Origin: Echinarachnius parma
Taxonomy: Eukaryota > Echinodermata > Echinoidea > Clypeasteroida > Echinarachniidae
Assembly (NCBI GenBank): GCA_037951105.1
Contig: JBAMJV010003144.1
Location: 1-64,000 of the forward strand
DNA: 64,000 nt
Direction of reading: 5' to 3'
Shown: positions 51,678-62,200 of the stretch, in pieces
Layout of the letters: each line of letters opens with the position of its first letter
Position numbering within the stretch: position 1 is the first letter of the stretch
Made by a program: the position numbers and the translations under genes
The notes under the pieces: generated by a model
Database searches by the model: none
What the model was told of the DNA's origin: nothing
Seen by the model: only the letters and a program-made list of their open reading frames with translations

Positions 51678-52325
51678 TTTTAATGTTCTTTCTTGCCCTC
51701 TTGTCCCATATTACCATACATTGAAGTGTGCTGAAAATGACAGTGACAAAAAACTTTTTTTAGAATGCAAAATCATTGATTTATATCTTGTTCTGATCAG
51801 GTTACCCTCGTTTTCAATGTTAGGTTACAAATGCAACTTCCCCAATCTATGCATCTCTATTACATCTACTATAAATTTAATTACAAGTTCAATTCAAAGA
51901 TTTAAAATAGTGTTTAAAGACCCACTGCATCGGCTGAAATCGGTGTAGCCTGAATGAATGTTTTTTGAGGATTAGTGAGGGACTAGAATTGCAGGGGTGT
52001 CTGATTGTAGGCTTAATGAAAATGTGAGAATGTACCAAATTTTGTAAAATATGCATGTGTGAGAAGTTCCTCCCAATTATAAAACGACTTATATTATTAT
52101 GACGAGTTTATATGCAAAAACTGATAAATACCATTTACACATGTACAATGAAATACAATGGAAGTACATGTAGTAAGAACTACTTGTATATTTTGTATTT
52201 GTTATCTTCATCTTAAATGTTGGAAATGAGGCATCAGTATACGCATGTAAATCCTTCCTATTCTTACTCCATATACTTTTAACACGCATATAAACATACA
52301 CATGCACACACAGAACTTGCAAATA

Positions 52326-52505
52326 CAGTGGAACCTCGTTATAACGAGGTCCTTGGGACCATGAAAATTACCTTGTTATAACTTATATCAGGTTTCTCAT
52401 ATCAGGGTAAAAAAACAAAGCAATATAAAGAGCTGGGACCAGCAAAATTACCTTGTTATAAGAGGGTTTTGTTATATCCGACCTCTTTATAATGAGGTTC
52501 CACTG
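52326..52505. mobile_element. Tc1/mariner-type MITE
   Basis: Ends CAGTGGAACCTCGTTATAAC and the inverse, with TA duplications at 52324-52325 and 52506-52507. Confidence 0.87.
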
Positions 52506-52999
52506 TACATAAGGCATACACACACGTACACAGAGGCACGCACATACTGTAGAGTTTCTATTGTGACACTCCTGTACGTTTTCTTTTTTCCAGAAATTTG
52601 AAAATAAAAGAATTGCCATTTTAGAGATTGTGAAATTAATAAACATGTATAAAATCCATTAATTCACCAGAATACATTAATTATTTTTTAAAGGGACAAC
52701 TGGGATTAATTTGTTTATTATTTGGCATGTGTGAATCGAGTCCAGCCCTTTTAGGCTAAAATATAAATCTGAAGTTGTATTCTACATAAGAGCATGTACA
52801 GTCAACCTGGCCTAATTCAAAATTGCACAAGATAAGATCTTTGACTTTACCAATCAATATTTGTCTGGTACCCTTTTATTATTTTTTATCAACTCGTACA
52901 TTTTTTTGGGGTGCAGTTTCAATAGATTTGAATTATGCAAGGTTGCCTGAACATGCATTCAACATTGACATTCACCAACATGCACACATTACATGAATA

Positions 53000-53270
53000 T
53001 GTTCATACAAATATACAACACATACAAACACAAACACATAAACACACACACACAGTCACAAACGCATATATATACACTCACAAAAACACATATGCAGTCA
53101 CAAATGCATACACCTAATCACACAAATGCACAGTCACAAACACATACACACGCTCACAAAAACACATGCACAGTAAAAAATGCATACACCTAATCACACA
53201 AACACATACATATGCACACACAAACAAACAAACATACATATTCAAAACACAGACGTGAGCACACTGTTAC
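53000..53270. repeat. CACA-rich minisatellite
   Basis: Imperfect units with CACAAACACAT, ATGCAGTCACAAATGCATAC and ACACCTAATCACACAAA. The His/Thr-rich open frames over it are artefacts. Confidence 0.85.
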
Positions 53271-53299
53271 AAGCATTTAAGAGATGGAGCAAAGTTGTC

Positions 53300-56284
53300 A
53301 TCTTTGATGAAATACAGTAAGTCAATTATACCTTTCACATTTTTGTTTGTTTTTATATATACAGTGTATATCCAAAAGGTAGACCCTATATATTTTTGCA
53401 AGTATAAATCATTTTCTTTTTAATTATTGCTATAATTAATTTGTTATTTGCATAACAAGAATCAACCATGCACCACATTAGACAAGGGAATTGCTCCATC
53501 TTATTTGAATAAGGGAATTTCATGATGTATTCAAAATCTGTGCAAAAGATTTAAAAAGTTGCGATTAATAACAAGCAAATACAATTTATTGATCACCAGG
53601 TTCGTTTTCCCCCTTGATCAAACGTACAATTTTGAATACATCATAAAACTGGTCCATTTAAGAGTTGAACTACATATGCTGAAGATGATGCACATTACAA
53701 TGAGTACTTTCATTTTAATTGTTAACTCGGCTTTATTGATGGAAAAAACCCAAAGATACAACATATATGCTTATCCTTATGGATCCAACTAAACACAATG
53801 TACACATTTTTTTTTATAACACAGGCTTGCTAGAAATTAAATATTAATCAAAATACATGTATGATAATCCCCTGAAGACATTCAAAGTTTTAGGAAATGA
53901 ACTTAAACTAATCTCACAATGGGTTATATAACTTGTTGCGTAAGGCACTGCTGCTAAAATCCAGCAATTGTTTTCCTTGTAGCGTTAATCATTCATATTA
54001 TTGCTTTATTTATAACTACTGGCAAAAATGCAAAATTGTTGTATTTCAAATTTCAAAATTTTTCAGAAAGTGAAAATGTGCAAATTCATGTGAGCGAATA
54101 GTTGAAAGTCAGTTCAAAAACATGCATTCAAGGTAAAATTTAATGAAGTTACTTACTTACATACATGAAAGATACAAAATGGGATAGATTCTTATCTTTT
54201 AGATTATAATATAATGGGCAGTAAATATATTGTATATATGTCAGTACAGGAGGATATTTACAATAAAAATATAGCCTTTATTCAGTTGTCAACATACTAT
54301 TTTATGCATTTTCATTTTTTTTATTTTCAAAATTCAAATGTATCGTGCAAAGGAATAATATAAGTCTAGGAATGGACCACAGTCTTGGGCCGGTAAGCGC
54401 AGTGGTCCGTTCGTAGATGCGATTCCTTGCCACCTATCACCATATTCACTCATTTTAGTTGACCCATAAATCAAATGACACATAAACAAAAAATAACACA
54501 TTTCAATATTGACAATTATACAAACAAACATTTCACTCCATCATAATACATATATATATATTCATAAGTTATGCAAAAGTGCTACACAATGTAAATAATA
54601 CAGTTACCTATATGCAAATGCTCGTGGCACTACATTTAAGAGGTTCTTCATATTTTTCCTTATTTATTGATTAACTGCCATGCAAAATTAATTCCATTTT
54701 AGCAAGAGCGATTTCAACAACTTTGTCGGGTAAAGCTATCAAAAGTCACTCCTGCTTTTAAGAACAATTCACAAATTCAATTTTTTGTCATTTTTCAAAT
54801 ATATTAAAAAAAGACTTCAAATGTTACATGCCTCTTTGTCAAATGAAAATGAAGACAATAAATAACATTAACAGTATAAAGTGCCAAGAGAAAGTATAAG
54901 CATAATGTACGTTCATTTGTCAGTGACACATATTTCTGAAAAATCGCATCAATGTTTGAAAAATTGGATAGTGGAATATTTCGTTCACATGCTTTCGAAT
55001 CGATTATAGTTATAGTAAGTGCTATTTCACATGTGTCTGCAGCAAAATGGCAGATACCAGCTCCAACCCTGTATGCAATAATTACAACTTTAACACATAC
55101 ACAAGAACACAATATTTAACTTGCATTAAGGCACTAATGTTCGTGTACTGACCATTTAAACAAAGGAGGGTTGGGGTCCATAGGTCACATCACAAGTATG
55201 TATATAAAACTATTACACAATCAATGGATGGCTTCAACCATTAAACCTTTACACATTAAGTTTTTCAATTTTATAGAAATATAGTTCTCAATTTCTAAAA
55301 ATTCTTTTATTTTCATGGATAAAAAATTATCAATTGTAAAATATCGCACAACTTTTTGCATGATACAAGTGATCTTTAGATATTTATTTTTTCAATTATT
55401 AGTTATATCGTTGAAATGGTTCCACTTTTTTTTAATAAATTGCAGAAAACACCACATATCTAATTCTACAAGCTATGGACAATTCTGACAATTATTTCGA
55501 GCTCTAAAACCCAAACATCAGAAGCACATCTCAGCAAGGTTTATTAGAGGTCACTGGTTATTTCAACCGATTATTATCAAATAGGTAGAGGAGTATAATT
55601 CTTGCAGATGTTTATGTATAAATGAGGTGGAATTAATCTTATCGAGAGAAGATGGTATTTGTTAAATGATTAAAATCATCCATAAAGTTTCATACATTAC
55701 GAGTAGTCAAAACCACACAGGATTTTTGGCTCTTGATACCCTAGAAAGCACATTAATTATTCATTCAATTGTTTTGAAGTTGTGCAGTGTAGTGAGAGTT
55801 ACATTCTAGCATTATGCCATTCATTATCTCCAGAATGTAAATTAGCAGATTGCATATAAAAATTAAATTGAATTACAAATTTACAATGTTAATGCCCCCG
55901 ATTCTCCAGTATTTTTAAAAACAATATATATCTGTGTATAAATCAAACTTATAGTCTGTTGGGTTGTATTAACTTTCCGGTTAGTTATCTTGATTCATTG
56001 GTCCTTAACAAAATGGAAGTATTGCATCATGACTTCAGAATTGTAATAATGGGCAATTTAGATCACTTTTTTAAGCAAAATTTGTATAGCCTCAAATTTT
56101 TAGAAGTAAACAATTCAGTTTATATCATGGAGCCAATGATTTTCAAGAAATATGTATAAGACAAACATGATTTTTTTTTACAATGCACAGTATCCATGTG
56201 TTCACTTCTTTGAAGAAACCATGGTTGAAGAAACTCACAAAAGTATGTAGTCCTCTTCATATTAGCCAGGTAGCTAGACGACTT
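53300..56284. other. 3' flank of the giant repeat gene, nothing else recognised
   Basis: AT-rich and without coding signature, lying downstream (minus strand) of the TAG at 56285. Probably includes its 3' UTR. The poly(A) site could not be placed. Confidence 0.4.
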
Positions 56285-59200
56285 CTATTCACTGAGTCTC
56301 TGCTCTGGCGTTCCTGGAGTAATCGTCGACCCTTGTTGGACCGAAGTGGGCTGCATTCCCCCTTGCATCGCTGGCGTCATCGGATGGCCCTGCATTGGGA
56401 AAGGGACAGTAGGATAAGGCTGAAAGTTTCCAACGGAGTACATTCCTGGCATTTGGACACTGTGGTGTGGCATACGAGGGTGGACATAAAACATGGGTTG
56501 CTGAACAGGTGGTACAATGTTGGAGGTAGTGGGTGCAATAACCATGCTAGGGTGCGTGAACATGTAAGGTATGCTAGGGACAGGGGGCTGGGATTGGACA
56601 GAGGATTGAGGGGGGACACTAGAAGCGGGGACAGTTTGGTTGGTAGGTGCCTGGACAGCTTGGAGCTGCACCGCCTGCATCTGCTGCCTCAAGAGCCTCA
56701 TCTCCTGCTGCTGTTGCATGAGAATCTTCTGTAGATCAGTTCTGTCCATGGCCATGAACTCCTTAACATCATCTGGCAGGGACTCATCACTAGCAGAGTG
56801 CTGGGTTGCAAGATTGGTGAGAGAACTTGACAGCCCCTTTGATTCCTTTAGAGAAGGTGTCCTGCTAATTCTGCCCTCTGCAGTTAAAGTCCTGTTCTTG
56901 GCAGTGACCTTTCCGAACAATTTCTCTTCCAAACTTGCTGGGGTGTCTCTTGAACTTGCATGCTTCCTCTGGGAAGCTTTTGTACTTGAAATTATCGAGT
57001 CTGGTTCAACAGATGAAGAAATGTCAGAAAATCCAGAGTCCATGCGGGGAATCACCGTTGTTGTTGAAACATCGGACATGTCATTTTCTGATGAACTGTC
57101 TTTATCTGAAAAGTCTTCAGTAGAACTTGCCACAGGTATCCCTCGTCTTGTGCTGTACGTCTTCTTCTTTTGTTTTCGCACAAGTCTGGTTTGTGTTGCA
57201 AAGCTTGGTGACATGCTCCATGGGGTGTCAACTACAGAAGCATCTGTCAGTGTCGTATCAGTATCATTGCCTCTCCTTTCACTCTCATTTCTCATGTTCC
57301 TCAAAACAGTCAAATCAAAGTCTATGTTTGGGCTGGATCTTGCCTTGCGTCGCTTTTCACGCAGCCTCATTCTTGCCTCGTGGTCCCTTAGTGTAACAGT
57401 AGAATCGTCTCCTGTGCCCTGGAGCGTTTTACCTCTAGCATCTTGGGTGGTAGATCTTGCAGTGGCTAGAGTCTTTTGAGCTCTTATGACAGACAAAATA
57501 CTCTGAGTGCGCTGGTGTACTTGATGAAAGCGATCCAGATGATGGGAGTCCTCTGGTTTTGCCTTTTCCTCATCTGAAGCACTATTGCCCTGTCTAATGC
57601 TCTGAAGTCTCTTCTGGGCAATCTCCTTGGTATCATCTGTGGACTGGTCTGACAGAATTTCAACTGTCTCAATTTCCAAAATATCCTCTTCACTTTGCTT
57701 CTGTAATTCACTTTTCTGGCTATCTGTGTAGTCCCGATTTGAATTTTCATCGGTCACTTCAGTAATTTTACCTATTCTCTTTACATCAATTTCCCGGATG
57801 CTTGAATTTGTTGATTTTTCCGTTTTGGAATTAGTTGGAATAGGCTTTCGAACGTTCCCAACTGTTGAACTATCTGCTAGATTATCCGCTGAAGTATTTC
57901 TTGACAGTCTTCGGATGTTTTGCCGTGCTTGCATGATCAGGTTGAAGTGCTCTTCTTCATTCTCATCTTCTACTTTTGGTCTGTACTCAGAGAGCCTCCT
58001 TTTCTCTTTCGACTCTGCTTTCTTTTTCCGGAGTGCTTCTTTCCAGGGTACCGTGACAGTAGCTGATGAGTCAGCCTGAGGTTTCTCTTCTGGCGTTCCA
58101 GGTGGTTTAGTTTTTCTTTCAGCTGGAGACCTTAACTTTACATCTGTCTGGATCTGCGTCTTCTCTTCTGATTTTTCAGCAGGTTTAGTCTTCCTTTCAG
58201 CTGAGGTTCTTAATTTGGCATCCGGTTGCAATTGTGTCTTTTCTCCTGGCATTTCAACCGGTTTTGCCTTTCTTTCAGCTGTATTTCTCAATTTGACATC
58301 CTTCCATGCAACAGTGTCTCCAGTTTTCCTGTCCTGTGCTGCTGACTGTCCATCATCTGATTTCTGGTCTTTCTTGCTCCCCTTCCTCTGAACCATATCA
58401 CTTCTCCACCAAACCTCAGACTTGGATTCAATATTTTTCGCATTGTTTCCATTGTCCCCACTTTTCTTCTCAGAGCTTTTTTTGAGAACATCCTTCCATG
58501 GATTGGAAGCATCCTGACTGTCCTTTTTCCCATTTGCAGACATTTTGATCGACTCTGCTTCTTTTGTCCGTTTTTCTTCACGGGTGTCAACACTTTTCTT
58601 CCTTGGAGAAGGTACTGAGCTGCTTGTAGTAGTATCAAATGACTTTGATGTGCTGATGTTGGTCTTTGATTGATCTTTTTTGATTGACTCTGCTTCTTTT
58701 GTCCGTTTTTCTTCACGAGTGTCGACACTTTTCTTCCTTTGAGAAAGTACTGAGCTGCTTGTAGTAGTATCAAATGACTTTGATGTGCTGATGTTGGTCT
58801 TTGATTGATCTTTTCCAAACAAGTTCAATGTACTGCGGACAACACTCCTATTGGCAAGCCTTGCTAGCTCCTTCTGATCTTGAGTCAGAGTTTTTTGTCT
58901 GTCTGCTTGTCCTTTGGTTTGTTGCAATGTCTGATGTGAGCTTCTGTCATACTTCATTTGAAGTATTTCCCATCCACTTTTCTTTTCCTTCTGAGACTTT
59001 GGCTCTTGTTTAACAGCCAAGCCCTTGACTGGAGTTACTGTGTCTGTTGAATCCACTGTAGAATAAGAAGATGTAGAACTTTGGGGGATAATTTGACCCT
59101 GTACAGCAGATATATTTAAACTTTCCAATAAACTGTCCGTTTTCTCTGGTTGCACTAGAGATGAAACAATGGGCATTGATGCATCACTTGTATTGGACTG

Positions 59201-62200
59201 TTCATGAACTTTTGGGTCATCATCGTCTGGTTGCTCTGCTAGAATGTCAGTGGAAGTAACTTGCTCTAAAGTCCGACTAGTATCCCTTACTTCATGAAGT
59301 TTTGAGACTTCGCTTTCCCCTGTATGCACAGAATAAAGCTGTCCTTTCAATTCCAGAACATCTGTTGCTTCTTCTGCTGTTATTACAGGGGGCTCATTTG
59401 GCTTGAAAGTCTCCTTTGAATCCGAGCTCAGTTCTAAAGTAGATGGTATTTCAGCATTAATCACTTTATCTTCTTGAGACGTTAAAACTGTATCCTCAGC
59501 TTTAGTTTGAAGACTTGGCTCCACCTGAGCACCCATTAGCTGGGAAAGCCCTTGTCTCAGCATTTTCCTGCTGTCAGCAGAGCGATCGCGTTTCAAAACT
59601 GCAGCCCCACGTGCCATCTGTAGTGCCAAAGACAAGCCTGAAGTGTCTTTTTGAATGTCTTTTGCAGAGATAGATTTGCGCCGTATAACAAATTCGGGCT
59701 CTTCACTAGTTCCATTGTCTGGTTCCCTGAATTCCTCTGCTGTTGGGGGTCTAAACTCTTCATTTGTTAAATTGCCAAAACGTTCGCTCATTTCCGGTGC
59801 AGATGATGTTGCTTTAATAGTGTCTACATTGTTGGCAGGTACCAAATTTTTTCCGAAATCAAAAGAAGAGTTTCCAGATGTAGCTTCCAAAATTTCCTCA
59901 TCTGAAATTGGCAGATCTGGCACCACATTTACTGATTCACTCATTTGAACATCCTTCACATTCAAGTCTGTAGATGGAACATTACCAACAGAATACTCTT
60001 GCAGAATTTCACCAAGTAGAGAATTCCGAGAGGACTCTGTAGACAACCAATTTGCAGTATGGAATTCTTTCCGTCTATCTGGAGCACCGTGATCAAGCTC
60101 TGCCTCTTCAGTTTCGACAGCAGAATCGTCTGCAATAAATGGATCAGACACTGCAACCACAGCAACAGGTTGGTTAGTTAGATCAGGATCATTTTCATCA
60201 TGCGGGTCACCAGCACCTGGGGATGCATGCACACGTTTAGGTTTAGGGGGAGGAGCACCACATGGAAGGGGCATGCTCTTGACAATTTCAAACATTACAT
60301 GCACATTTTCATTCTTCTTTTCTTCACCAACACCCGCTGCAATGGATGGTGATGAGGGGGTATTTTCTACTGGACGAGACTCGACAGTTAACACACGTGC
60401 ATTTACAGCAACCAGTGGGGAGGGTTGTGCAGGATGAGGATGTTCACATGAAACTTCTTCTATTGGAGCACTTACCGTGGCATCAGGTGAAGCTGAAGTC
60501 TCTCTCCTTGGAATCTTCCCCTCTTGCGGTGAAGACAGCGATGTTCTCGTTCTTGACACTGATGACATGGATTCTAGCGATGTTGTAGATGGCCAGGAAC
60601 CCTCCGAGATGGAATCTGCATGTAATGAAGCTCTTTCCGATGGAGGTAGTGGTGCTCTCCTCTTCTTGTTTTTGTTCTTTGGTGCTTCTACTTCTGGTGA
60701 GACAGCAGTTGGAAGAAATTCTGCTCTGGAGTACTGTGGAGGTTCTGTGGCAGTTGGTTGGGAAGGTAATGATTCTTTGCCCCCTTGAATTTCGGCGAGA
60801 GGTCTGCGCTGCTCGTCACTGGGTCTTCCATCTTCTGAGTGATCTGGAATTTCCAGCATGACATCTCGCGATTTCCTCTTTCCGCCGAATAGTTTGCCAA
60901 GACCTTTCCTCTTTGCCTTGTCACCCGATTCTTTCTTGTGCTTTCCCGACTTTGAGACGGGTAGGGTATTTGCACGTGTAGCTCCTAATTCTTCATCACC
61001 ATTGGCGTTGTTGTTGTAGTTTTCTTGTACTTCTACATCATCTGAATTGTTGTTGTTAACATTTAGACTGTTGCTGTTGTTGTTATTGGCATTAGGATTA
61101 TCTTCCTTGTCAGAATCCGAGGATAAGCCAATTGCACTCTTTACTTTAGAAAAGAACCCATCGTCTGAGTCGGAGGAAGATGACGATGAAGATGAAGATG
61201 AGGAAGATGAGCTTGAATCGTCACCTATGCCTACTGCACCAAGGAGACTGAATCCTTTTTTCTCCTTTTTCTTCTCCTTTTTCTTCTCCTTTTTCTTCTG
61301 GCCTTTTTCCTTATTTTTCTCCCTTTTCTCCTTTTTCTTTTCTTTGTTCTTTTTGTTCTTAGATTTCTTTTTCTTTCCACCTTCACCTATGCTTCCTCCA
61401 AGGCTAATACCCCCTTCTGGTAGTCCAACCTCAATTGCTCCATCTGTCTTGCCATCTGCTGCTATATCTGAACTAGCTCCTAGTCCAAAACCTAATTTCG
61501 CACCACCTTGCACATCTATATTTGCATCTGCATCACCACTACCACCTATTGATGCTGAAGGAATGTTGGAAGATAAGTCGCCACCAGTACTTGCATCTCC
61601 ACCTAACCCAAGTTCAATGCCTCCTCCAGCCCCAAAACCACCTAGACCTGCAGCTTGGCCAGCATCAACATCAACACCTACAGCTCCTGTCTGCTCGAAT
61701 TCTGGCTTTTCAACGTCTGCTCCAATTTCTACTGATGGTGGAGTTATATCAGTATCTACTCCAATTTTACCGACATCACCAGAAACATTGATGTCTGCTG
61801 AAGGTATTCCAATGTCAGCACCCACATTTGGCTTTTCAATGTCTACATCAGCTGAACCTCCAAGGCCGATCCCAAAACCAAAGCCCTTTTTACTTTTCTT
61901 CTTCTTTTTCTTCTCCTTCTTCGTCTTCTTGCCTTCTGAATCACTAGAATCTGAACTGCTACTTGAAGAGCTACTACTGGAACGGCCCTTTCTTGATTTG
62001 CCAAATCCTATTCCACCTCCAAAACCAATACCACCTCCACCAATGCTAAGGTCTGGTTTGTCTACATCGGCTCCAATGTCAATTCCACCACCAATTCCAC
62101 CTCCACCGATGCTAAGGTCTGGTTTGTCGACATCAGCTCCGATTCCGATTCCTCCACCAAATCCTCCTCCAGCAATGCTAAAGTCTGGTTTTTCAACATC

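Noticed and set aside
56640..57479. A 279-codon plus-strand frame opposite the giant gene
   Set aside because: Antisense shadow. The minus frame has the domain-like motifs and far greater length.
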